Of a DNA stretch of 23,029 bases, positions 16,429 through 22,933 are shown piece by piece. The notes under the pieces were generated by a model. It was not told the DNA's origin, did not search any database, and saw only the letters and a list, made by a program, of their open reading frames with translations. The position numbers and the translations under genes are program-made. The stretch's first letter is position 1. Every line of letters begins with the position of its first letter. The DNA is from an uncultured Eubacteriales bacterium (GTDB lineage: Bacteria; Bacillota; Clostridia; Oscillospirales; Ruminococcaceae): assembly GCA_900318545.1 (NCBI GenBank), contig ONLC01000010.1, positions 11,851 to 34,879 on the forward strand, given 5' to 3'.

Positions 16429-17316
16429 ATGACAGGAACAATAATCAAAGCAGTCGGGGGCATCTACACCGTAGAAGCCTCCGACGGTGTTTATCAGTGC
16501 AAAGCACGAGGGATATTCAGAAAAAGAAACATTTCACCTGTCTGCGGTGACAGCGTTGAGATATCTCTTGAAGCAGACAGCACAGGCGTTATCGAGGAGA
16601 TATGCGAAAGACGCTCAGTCCTTATAAGGCCGCCTATTGCAAATCTTGATGTACTTGTGTTCGTTTCCTCGACCTGCGAGCCGAAGCCAAATCTTACGCT
16701 TCTCGATAAGTTTATCGCAGTTGCGGTTTTCAAGAAGATCGAGCCTGTGATAGTTTTTACAAAGGTCGATAAGCATTCTGCCGATGAGTATGCAGAGATA
16801 TACCGCAGCTCAGGCTTTGAGGTCTTTGAAATTGACAACACAACGGGCGAGGGTTCTGAAGCTCTTAAAAAGAGACTTAAAGGGAAGCTCTCAGCGTTTA
16901 CAGGCAACACGGGAGTAGGAAAGTCATCTCTCCTTAACTGCCTGTTTCCTGAGCTCTCACTTACAACGGCACAAATCAGCAAAAAGCTCGGCCGAGGCAG
17001 ACATACCACTCGAACTGTTGAGCTCTACAAGCTCCCTGACGGTGGTTATATTGCTGATACTCCCGGCTTTTCAGCCTTTGATACAAACAGGTACGATATT
17101 ATACATAAAGATCAGCTTGCTGATTGCTTTACAGAGTTTACGCCCTTTATCGGCAAATGCCGCTTTCAGGATTGCAGTCATACTAAGGAAAAGGGCTGCG
17201 CAGTTATTGAGGCTGTTGACAGCGGTCTGATAGCACGTTCAAGGCATGAAAGCTATGTAACAATGTATGAGCAGGCAAAGCAGATAAAGGAATGGGAGCT
17301 GAAAAACGATGGCTAA
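16429..17316 (+). CDS. rsgA: Small-ribosomal-subunit-dependent GTPase A
   Basis: RsgA is a late 30S maturation GTPase. The 295-residue protein has an N-terminal OB fold, a circularly permuted G domain (G4 FTKVD before G1 TGNTGVGKSSLLN, then G3 DTPGFSAFD) and the C-terminal zinc site CRFQDCSHTKEKGC. The ATG at 16429 is one base past the prkC stop and gives MTGTIIKAVGGIY, the normal family start. An ATG at 16405 inside prkC (MAESSSSNMTG) is possible and has a weak AGGG site. The frame overlaps thiN by 8 bases. Confidence 0.95.
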   Translation: MTGTIIKAVGGIYTVEASDGVYQCKARGIFRKRNISPVCGDSVEISLEADSTGVIEEICERRSVLIRPPIANLDVLVFVSSTCEPKPNLTLLDKFIAVAVFKKIEPVIVFTKVDKHSADEYAEIYRSSGFEVFEIDNTTGEGSEALKKRLKGKLSAFTGNTGVGKSSLLNCLFPELSLTTAQISKKLGRGRHTTRTVELYKLPDGGYIADTPGFSAFDTNRYDIIHKDQLADCFTEFTPFIGKCRFQDCSHTKEKGCAVIEAVDSGLIARSRHESYVTMYEQAKQIKEWELKNDG

Positions 17317-17932
17317 GCTATGTGCGGTCTTTGCAGGCGGAGAGCCTGTCAGCGATAGGGTGCTTGACAGAGAAAAGCTTGATAACTCACTTGTGATAGC
17401 CGCCGATATAGGCTATAGCAGAGCGCTTTCACTAGGGGTACAGCCCGATATTGTGCTGGGAGACTTTGATTCCTCAGACAAGCCCGAGAATATTGCTGCC
17501 GAGGTCTACCCGGTGGAAAAGGACGATACCGATCTTATGCTTGCACTGAAAAGAGCTGTCACCGAGGGCTGTGATGATATTACGGTTTACGGTGCCTGCG
17601 GAGGACGGCTTGACCATACTGTCGGGAATATTCAGGCTATGGCTTACTGCGTGAGCCGTGGAGTGAAATGCCGTATCGTTGCAGAGGATCAAAGGGCTGA
17701 ACTCCTCCTACCGGGAACGTATTCTGCGGAGCCTATGGAGGGCTGGTCGCTGTCGCTTTTTGCTTACGGCGGAAATGTTGAGGGTCTGACTATAAGCGGA
17801 GCAAAATACACCTGTGAGAATATTACACTCACACCGTTTTTTCCTCTTGGCGTTTCAAACGAGACCGTAACCGAGCCTGCCCGTATATGCTTTACGAAAG
17901 GGCTTCTGCTTTGTGTCAGATCTAAGCTATGA
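17309..17932 (+). CDS. thiN: Thiamine pyrophosphokinase
   Basis: Makes thiamine diphosphate from thiamine and ATP. The 207-residue protein shows the family signatures GVQPDIVLGDFDS, EKDDTDLMLAL and GACGGRLDHTVGN. GGGAG lies about 10 bases before the ATG and the start overlaps rsgA. In B. subtilis rpe lies between rsgA and thiN; here it is missing. Confidence 0.95.
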   Translation: MAKLCAVFAGGEPVSDRVLDREKLDNSLVIAADIGYSRALSLGVQPDIVLGDFDSSDKPENIAAEVYPVEKDDTDLMLALKRAVTEGCDDITVYGACGGRLDHTVGNIQAMAYCVSRGVKCRIVAEDQRAELLLPGTYSAEPMEGWSLSLFAYGGNVEGLTISGAKYTCENITLTPFFPLGVSNETVTEPARICFTKGLLLCVRSKL

Positions 17933-17999
17933 ACATAAATCCGAGCTTCGGAATAGTATAGTATACGCCTGACAGCGTAATACTTTGGAGGTACTTATT

Positions 18000-18083
18000 A
18001 TGAAGATCGTAGTTGTAAAAAGCCCGAAGCTCTTATCGGGTATGCTTAGACTGATCTTTAAGGTCAAAAAGTACGAGGAATAA
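18000..18083 (+). CDS. spoVM: Stage V sporulation protein SpoVM (27 residues)
   Basis: The sequence is MKIVVVKSPKLLSGMLRLIF plus a basic tail KVKKYEE. B. subtilis SpoVM (26 residues, MKFYTIKLPKFLGGIVRAML and tail) aligns without gaps, keeping K2, K7, P9, K10, L12, G14 and R17. SpoVM is an amphipathic helix that recognises the convex forespore membrane and anchors SpoIVA for coat assembly. A strong GGAGG lies 8 bases before the ATG, a terminator follows, and the place after thiN is the B. subtilis one. Similarity, size, position and signals agree, so I am fairly confident despite the tiny size. Confidence 0.87.
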   Translation: MKIVVVKSPKLLSGMLRLIFKVKKYEE

Positions 18084-18089
18084 TAAATG

Positions 18090-18124
18090 GGTCCGATCGG
18101 CTTATGTCGATCGGATCTTTTGTT
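18090..18124 (+). terminator. Intrinsic terminator after spoVM
   Basis: A 10-bp stem, GGTCCGATCG (18090-18099) against CGATCGGATC (18108-18117) with one wobble, is followed at once by TTTTGTT. It closes the long housekeeping run. Confidence 0.88.
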
Positions 18125-18169
18125 CACGAAAAATTTACATATATGGCTCTGAAAACAAGTGAAAAACTA

Positions 18170-18198
18170 TGGAAATTCGATTAAGAATATGTTATAAT
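18170..18198 (+). promoter_or_regulatory. Promoter of the small peptide/lipoprotein/kinase-like unit
   Basis: A perfect TATAAT (18193-18198) with extended TGT directly before it. The best -35 at 17-bp spacing is the weak TGGAAA (18170-18175, four of six). It sits 56 bases before the peptide ATG and after the spoVM terminator, so the next genes form a separate unit. Confidence 0.65.
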
Positions 18199-18253
18199 AA
18201 TTTTATATAAGAGCTTTAGACGTTTTGTTTCGTCAGGAAAGAAGGTTTTAATA

Positions 18254-18355
18254 ATGAAATTGAAGTTTGAAGAAGCCGAGCTTGAAATAGTTTTATTTGA
18301 TAGAGTAGATGTTATTGAGGACAGCGATGATTTAGGCCCGATCATTTCTGTTTAA
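18254..18355 (+). CDS. Short acidic peptide (33 residues), possible modified-peptide precursor
   Basis: Begins MKLKFEEAELEIVLFDRVDV and ends with the acidic stretch IEDSDDLGPIISV. A GAAGG site lies about 9 bases before the ATG, and a promoter and a downstream hairpin frame it, so translation is credible. There is no signal peptide, membrane segment or cysteine. The N-terminal half with an E-I/V-x-x-F-x-x-x-D-V-I pattern resembles short leader-like peptides I remember from gut Clostridia, which is a loose impression only. Its last six residues match, except one, the end of the broken lipoprotein frame next door. The HPr-kinase-like gene downstream is of a fold that phosphorylates peptides in some lasso-peptide clusters. 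Function unknown. Confidence 0.65.
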   Translation: MKLKFEEAELEIVLFDRVDVIEDSDDLGPIISV

Positions 18356-18366
18356 GATGATTTAAT

Positions 18367-18396
18367 TCGGCAGGCAGTAGATTTACTGTCTGCCGA
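18367..18396 (+). promoter_or_regulatory. Strong hairpin between peptide and lipoprotein genes
   Basis: A 13-bp stem, TCGGCAGGCAGTA (18367-18379) and TACTGTCTGCCGA (18384-18396), with one G-U pair and a GATT loop. No T tract follows, so it is not a classical terminator. It may stabilise or process the mRNA so that the peptide is made in excess of the downstream genes. Confidence 0.7.
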
Positions 18397-18416
18397 TATG
18401 TATGATAGAGGTAATT

Positions 18417-18671
18417 ATGTTTAGAAAAAGCTTGATGATACTGGTTTGTCTGTTCATGCTGGCAGGCTGTAATAATGATGACAGCTCATCTGTCAGGGAA
18501 AAGGGAAGCTCGTCTGCTTCTGCACCATCTGAGAATGTTCAGGCTGTATCTGAAGAGAGTGGAAATGCTCCGCAGAACGGGAGCGGCCGCAGCGGTGATA
18601 TAGATAGTCCCTCAAAACAGGAGAAGAGCAGTGCGAGCAGATCCGAAAAGGCTGTAAAACTCAGTCTGTAA
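18417..18671 (+). CDS. Short lipoprotein, apparently frameshifted before its C-terminus
   Basis: The ATG at 18417 follows AGAGG by 5 bases. The product starts MFRKSLMILVCLFMLAGC, a signal peptide with the lipobox LAGC and a cysteine for lipid attachment. Then comes a low-complexity Ser-, Glu-, Lys- and Asn-rich stretch, probably unstructured and outside the membrane. The frame stops at 18671, but a shift of -1 somewhere in 18608-18671 opens a continuation of the same composition to 18769. Three A-runs in that interval (18614-18617, 18646-18649, 18656-18659) are likely places for a lost base. The family is not recognised. Confidence 0.7.
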   Translation: MFRKSLMILVCLFMLAGCNNDDSSSVREKGSSSASAPSENVQAVSEESGNAPQNGSGRSGDIDSPSKQEKSSASRSEKAVKLSL

Positions 18672-18769
18672 CTAAGGCATCCGAGCCTAAAGAGCCTGTT
18701 TATACCGAAAAGCAAACAAGTAAAGCAGAAACCGTAAAAGAAAACGCAGGTCCTATAATACCTGTTTGA
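18659..18769 (+). other. Out-of-frame C-terminal continuation of the lipoprotein, ending GPIIPV
   Basis: In the -1 frame the sequence reads TQSVTKASEPKEPVYTEKQT and continues, Lys- and Glu-rich, to ENAGPIIPV and a TGA at 18767-18769. There is no start codon or ribosome site of its own, and the composition matches the lipoprotein linker, so it is most simply the end of that gene after a one-base loss. The next gene begins 17 bases later with a good ribosome site. Confidence 0.6.
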
Positions 18770-18786
18770 TGAAGAGGATTTGAAGT

Positions 18787-19521
18787 ATGCCTACATTCAG
18801 AGTGCTGATTGCTGAGAAGACTATAGAGGTAAGCTCCATATACGATGAGGTCAGAGAGCTGTGCTGTGACTATATGACCGATGGAGAGCCCGATTTCAAG
18901 GTGCAGATAGTCCCGGAGGACTTGACTTTGGAGCGTGAAAGGTCAATAAAGTCAGCTAAAGCAGAGGGCAGAGAGTTTTATAACAGCTCTGACAGTTATC
19001 TTGAAACGCTGGCTGTCTACAGAAAGATCTGCGAAAAAATGCCGCTTTACGATACTATTTTGTTTCATGGTTCATGTATTGAGGTAGACGGTCAGGCATT
19101 TTTGTTTTCGGCAAAGTCGGGAACAGGAAAGTCTACGCATACAAGACTATGGAGGGAACTCCTTGGTGAGCGTGCGGTAATGATAAACGATGATAAGCCT
19201 CTCCTTAAAGTTACAGACAGCGGTGTTACTGTTTTCGGTACGCCCTACAACGGCAAGCACAGGCTCGGCTGTAATTCATCGGCTCCGTTAAAGGCGATAG
19301 CAGTCCTTGAACGAAGCGAGCATAATACGATAACAAAGGCCGGCCGTGATGAGTACTACAGCAAGCTTTTACAGCAGATGTACAGACCATTTGATCCGCT
19401 GGCTATGACTGCATCTCTTATGCTTATGGATAAGATGCTCGGCAATACCGAGCTCTACAGACTTGGCTGCAATATGGATATTGAAGCCGCTGAGATAGCC
19501 TACAATGCTATGAAGGGCTGA
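18787..19521 (+). CDS. HPr kinase/PEP-carboxykinase-fold P-loop protein
   Basis: The 244-residue protein has a variable N-terminal domain (about 1-85) and a P-loop domain with Walker A SAKSGTGKST (108-117), then INDDKP (133-138) and TPYNGKHRL, the pattern of HprK-like proteins found in Firmicutes outside sugar regulation. It lacks the length and N-terminal domain of true HPrK. Relatives in lasso-peptide clusters phosphorylate a serine of the peptide precursor, and others sit beside PqqD-like proteins. Here no PqqD or radical SAM gene is visible. AGAGGA precedes the ATG by 8 bases. It is probably a kinase acting on a partner in this unit; the substrate is unknown. Confidence 0.8.
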   Translation: MPTFRVLIAEKTIEVSSIYDEVRELCCDYMTDGEPDFKVQIVPEDLTLERERSIKSAKAEGREFYNSSDSYLETLAVYRKICEKMPLYDTILFHGSCIEVDGQAFLFSAKSGTGKSTHTRLWRELLGERAVMINDDKPLLKVTDSGVTVFGTPYNGKHRLGCNSSAPLKAIAVLERSEHNTITKAGRDEYYSKLLQQMYRPFDPLAMTASLMLMDKMLGNTELYRLGCNMDIEAAEIAYNAMKG

Positions 19522-19535
19522 TATTATGATGATCT

Positions 19536-19571
19536 GAGCATTTCTTCGCTTATGTCGGAGAAATGCTTTTG
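19536..19571 (+). terminator. Intrinsic terminator after the HprK-like gene
   Basis: An 11-bp stem, GCATTTCTTCG (19538-19548) against CGGAGAAATGC (19556-19566) with one wobble, runs into TTTTG. It ends the peptide/lipoprotein/kinase-like unit. Confidence 0.85.
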
Positions 19572-19587
19572 TATTGCCTTAATCTGC

Positions 19588-19616
19588 TTGACAAATTGAC
19601 GATTATAATGTATAAT
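19588..19616 (+). promoter_or_regulatory. Consensus SigA promoter of greA-lysS
   Basis: A perfect -35 TTGACA (19588-19593), a 17-bp spacer and a perfect -10 TATAAT (19611-19616). A second overlapping pair of elements (TTGACG at 19596, TATAAT at 19604) is wrongly spaced. Strong constitutive expression is expected. Confidence 0.9.
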
Positions 19617-19658
19617 AATATTTTGTAGGAATATTTTTATTTATAGGAGTGTGTTAAT

Positions 19659-20135
19659 ATGGCTGCAAATTCCAAGACCGTTTCAAAGGCAGGATACGCT
19701 AAATTACAGGAGGACCTTGAGTACCTCGTAACCGTCAAAAGAAGGGAAGTTGCTCAGAAACTTAAAGAGGCACGTTCATTCGGAGACCTCTCCGAGAACG
19801 CTGAGTATGATGAGGCTAAAAACGAGCAGGCTATCCTTGAGTCAAGGATCAACGAGCTCGAACTTCTGATCTCAAATGCTGTAGTTGTTGAGGACGATGA
19901 TATCTCTCTTGATGAGGTAGGCGTTGGTTCTGTTATAAGGATAAGAGATATTGAGCTTGATGAGGTCGAGACTCTCCAGATAGTTGGTTCTACCGAGTCA
20001 GACCCTGACACAGGAAAGATCTCTGATGAGTCGCCTATCGGAAGAGCAGCTCTTCACCATAAGGTGGGAGATGTGTTCGAGGCAGAAACTCCTGCAGGAC
20101 TGCTTAAATTTGAGGTCATTGATATTTCAAAGTAA
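19659..20135 (+). CDS. greA: Transcription elongation factor GreA
   Basis: Rescues backtracked RNA polymerase by stimulating transcript cleavage. The 158-residue protein has the N-terminal coiled coil with the tip motif FGDLSENAEYDEAKNEQ, which carries the acidic residues inserted in the secondary channel, and a C-terminal FKBP-like domain (SPIGRAALHHKVGDVFEAETPAG). AGGAG lies 9 bases before the ATG. A greA-lysS pair is common in Clostridia. Confidence 0.97.
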   Translation: MAANSKTVSKAGYAKLQEDLEYLVTVKRREVAQKLKEARSFGDLSENAEYDEAKNEQAILESRINELELLISNAVVVEDDDISLDEVGVGSVIRIRDIELDEVETLQIVGSTESDPDTGKISDESPIGRAALHHKVGDVFEAETPAGLLKFEVIDISK

Positions 20136-20168
20136 TCAGAATATAACAGTTCAGAAAGGATCGTAATA

Positions 20169-20537
20169 ATGAGTGAAGTAAAGGAAAACACCGCTGCTGC
20201 ATCAGAAGAGACAGCAGAGCTTTCCGCAGAGGAGATAAATTCATATAAGAAGATAAGAATGGAAAAGCTTGCCGAGCTTCAGGCTGAGGGCAGGGATCCG
20301 TTTGTAATAACAAAGTATGATGTAACATCGAGCTGTGCTAAGGCTAAGGAGAGCTATGAGCAGGTAGAGGCTGAATGCAAGGCTCAGGCAGGTGACGATG
20401 AAGAGGCTCTCTCAGCTGCACTTGAAGCAAAGAGAGTGAATGTATCTATCGCAGGAAGAATGATGTCCAAGAGACGTATGGGCAAGGCAGGCTTCATTGA
20501 TGTTCATGACAAGAGCGGCAAGATACAGGCTTATGTT
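20169..20537 (+). CDS. lysS: Lysyl-tRNA synthetase, N-terminal fragment cut at the junction
   Basis: About 123 codons remain of a protein usually near 500 residues. The fragment has the basic and acidic N-terminal extension, EINSYKKIRMEKLAELQAEG, DPFVITKYDVT and the start of the OB-fold anticodon-binding domain (VSIAGRMMSKRRMGKAGFID, then KSGKIQAYV). After V123 (20535-20537) the frame loses all similarity and hits a stop 10 codons on. The whole class II catalytic core is missing. AAAGGA precedes the ATG. This is a break in the assembly or DNA, not a natural gene end. Confidence 0.93.
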
Positions 20538-20541
20538 CTAA
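20532..20541. other. Junction between bacterial and eukaryotic sequence
   Basis: To the left are lysS codons with bacterial codon use. To the right is AT-rich DNA already in the middle of another coding frame (SKEIFTKT before the first Met). Both genes are cut at the same few bases. The exact base cannot be set within about 10 bp, possibly because of short shared sequence. Confidence 0.85.
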
Positions 20542-22933
20542 AGAAATCTTCACAAAAACAATGTTAAAAATAGGAGTAACAGGTCTTTCCGATTTAGAAA
20601 TATCAGAACTCTTTGAACAATTTAATCCAAACAAAGACGGACTTTTAGACTATAAAGAATTCGTGAGTAATTTATATTCCAATAAATCAATTTCTTCTAA
20701 AAAAAAATTGCAAGTCCCAAACCCTACCCCAACCAAAATCCCCGCTCCAGATTATCAAGAAATTCAAAATAATTTAAACAAAAAAGAATTTTTGAATCAA
20801 ACCCCAGTTGAAAAAGTACTAAATCAAATTCGGGAAAAATTATCCTCTAGGGGAATAAAAGAAGTTTGCTCAATAGCTCGCTATTTCCGAGTAGTCGATG
20901 AAAATAATACTCAAACTATAGATTTCAAAGAATTCAAAAAATGTTGTGAGCAATTTCAGCTAAATTTAACAGATAACGAAATCCAAATTGCTTTTGTCTC
21001 TTTTGATCGAGATAACACCGGCGAAATAGATTATGATGAATTCCTTAGAACAATCAGAGGTGATATGAATGATTTCAGAAGAAATTTAGTAAATCAAGTT
21101 TTTAATAAATTAGACCTTAATGGAAATGGGGAAATATCCTTCGATGAATTACAAGCTAAATATAGTGCTAAAAATCATCCTGAAGTATTAAGTGGAAGAA
21201 AAACAGAAAATGAAGTCTTAAAAGAATTTATGGACACGTTCCAAGATACATATAATTATTTATGCGGAACAGAAACTGATAATATAATAACATTAGAAGA
21301 ATTCATGGAATATTACGAAAATATTTCGATGACGATTGATAACGATGAATATTTCGAAATATTATTAAATAATGCTTGGAATTTAAATAACCAAAATACT
21401 AATAAAAAAGCTTGGGCTAATACCACAGAAGAAAAAGAAAATAATAATAAAATACTATCACAAAATTACCAAGAAAAATTCGGCGATCGTCGTCCTGGTC
21501 AAACTCAAGAAGAGGCAAAAGAGGAAAGATCTACTATTGCTTTAAGAAAAATGAGGAAAGAAATTTTATCAAGGGGATGCGGTGGATTAATTTCATTAAG
21601 ACGCCAATTTAAATTATTAGATGAAAATAATAGTAAGACTTTAGATTTCAAAGAATTTTCAAATGCTTTAAATGAGTATAAAATAAATTTAACCAATGAT
21701 GAAATAATGCTTTTATTTGCAACATTTGACAAGAATGAAAATGGTGTAATAGAATACGACGAATTCATCAATCTTTTACGAGGCCCAATGAACCAAAAAA
21801 GAAAAGATATAGTAACTAAGGCATTTAATAAATTAGATATAGATAAAAGTGGCTTCATTGATATGGATGAAATAAAACATTCATATAATGCCAAGAATAA
21901 CCCGGATGTGAAAACCGGAAAAAAAACAGAAGAAGAAGTCTATACTGAATTTATGGATACATTCAAAGCTAATCATTTATTAAAATCTGGTCCTAGATCA
22001 AAGCGTGTGACATATGAAGAATTCCTAGATTATTATAATAATATTTCGATGTCGATAAATGACGATGAACAATTCATTTTCTTGATTCAAAATGCATGGA
22101 AATTAAATCCATTTACTTACTCGAGACCTAAATCAATAAATAATATTAACGAAGAAGAAGAAAATATTAATATTAAAGAAAATAAAGAAACAAATGTTAA
22201 TAATTTCAGAAATAGAGATTTCAACACCACCCAAGCCCCGTTTGGGCTCGATCCCCACCCCAAAAATGAAAAAATTTTTTCGAAAAAAAATATTAAAAAT
22301 GATAATGTGAATGAAATTTTCGAAAAACTTAGAAATATTATTTCAAAAAGAGGCAGTAGAGGAATCATGTCAATAAGACGCGAATTCATGATAGCAGATA
22401 ATGACAATAATAAAACAGTAAATATCGACTCGTTTAAAAAATTCTGTCATGATTATAGAATTAATTTAACCGATAAGGAAATAAATTTATTATTTGCCGA
22501 ATTAGACACGAACAAAAACGGAGCAATTGATTATCCTGAATTTTTGAATAACGTCATTGGCGAAATGAATGAAAGAAGAAAAAAAATAGTTGTGCAAGTT
22601 TTTAAGTCACTTGATAAAAATAAAAATGGTATGATAGATTTAGATGATATAAGAGATACTTATAATGCAAAAATGCACCCGGATGTATTGACTGGAAAAA
22701 AAACTGAAGACGAAGTCTTGGCTGAATTTTTAGATACGTTTGAGTACCAATTTAATTTATTAAGTGATGAAAAAGAAAATGAAGGTAAAATAAGTTTGGA
22801 AGAATTCTTGGAGTATTATAATAATATTTCGGTTGGAATAAAAGATGATGATTATTTCGAGGAAATGATTAAAAGTGTGTATAATTTAGATAATAGAAGA
22901 AATAATAAAAAATATTGGAGTGGGGAATATTAA
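20537..22933 (+). CDS. Calcyphosin-like EF-hand protein with three tandem modules, 5'-truncated, protist origin
   Basis: The frame is open from the junction; the first Met is at 20561 (counted as residue 1 below) but is probably internal. A partial EF-hand (loop 22-33) and a Pro-rich linker are followed by three similar modules of about 190 residues (83-276, 323-514, 583-777). Each has the calcyphosin pattern: a SRG-hydrophobic helix, three clear EF loops (113-124, 149-160, 185-196; 354-365, 390-401, 426-437; from 613, 649-660, 685-696) and a degenerate fourth, then EEFLEYYNNIS. Calcyphosins bind calcium and some are linked to cilia. Codons are extremely AT-rich, no bacterial ribosome site is present, and there are no introns. 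Gln uses CAA/CAG and no in-frame stop is needed, so a standard code suffices. A ciliate is the likely source, not proven. Confidence 0.85.
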   Translation, partial: SKEIFTKTMLKIGVTGLSDLEISELFEQFNPNKDGLLDYKEFVSNLYSNKSISSKKKLQVPNPTPTKIPAPDYQEIQNNLNKKEFLNQTPVEKVLNQIREKLSSRGIKEVCSIARYFRVVDENNTQTIDFKEFKKCCEQFQLNLTDNEIQIAFVSFDRDNTGEIDYDEFLRTIRGDMNDFRRNLVNQVFNKLDLNGNGEISFDELQAKYSAKNHPEVLSGRKTENEVLKEFMDTFQDTYNYLCGTETDNIITLEEFMEYYENISMTIDNDEYFEILLNNAWNLNNQNTNKKAWANTTEEKENNNKILSQNYQEKFGDRRPGQTQEEAKEERSTIALRKMRKEILSRGCGGLISLRRQFKLLDENNSKTLDFKEFSNALNEYKINLTNDEIMLLFATFDKNENGVIEYDEFINLLRGPMNQKRKDIVTKAFNKLDIDKSGFIDMDEIKHSYNAKNNPDVKTGKKTEEEVYTEFMDTFKANHLLKSGPRSKRVTYEEFLDYYNNISMSINDDEQFIFLIQNAWKLNPFTYSRPKSINNINEEEENINIKENKETNVNNFRNRDFNTTQAPFGLDPHPKNEKIFSKKNIKNDNVNEIFEKLRNIISKRGSRGIMSIRREFMIADNDNNKTVNIDSFKKFCHDYRINLTDKEINLLFAELDTNKNGAIDYPEFLNNVIGEMNERRKKIVVQVFKSLDKNKNGMIDLDDIRDTYNAKMHPDVLTGKKTEDEVLAEFLDTFEYQFNLLSDEKENEGKISLEEFLEYYNNISVGIKDDDYFEEMIKSVYNLDNRRNNKKYWSGEY

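Noticed and set aside
18640..18662. Programmed -1 frameshift in the lipoprotein gene
   Set aside because: The A-runs do not form an X-XXY-YYZ heptamer in the zero frame, and no downstream pseudoknot is evident; an indel is simpler.
20136..20168. T-box or other riboswitch before lysS
   Set aside because: Only 33 bases separate greA and lysS, with an ordinary ribosome site and no room for such an element.
20537..22933. Horizontal transfer of a eukaryotic EF-hand gene into the bacterium
   Set aside because: The gene is cut at its 5' end, lacks bacterial signals and splits the essential lysS; a chimera is far more likely.
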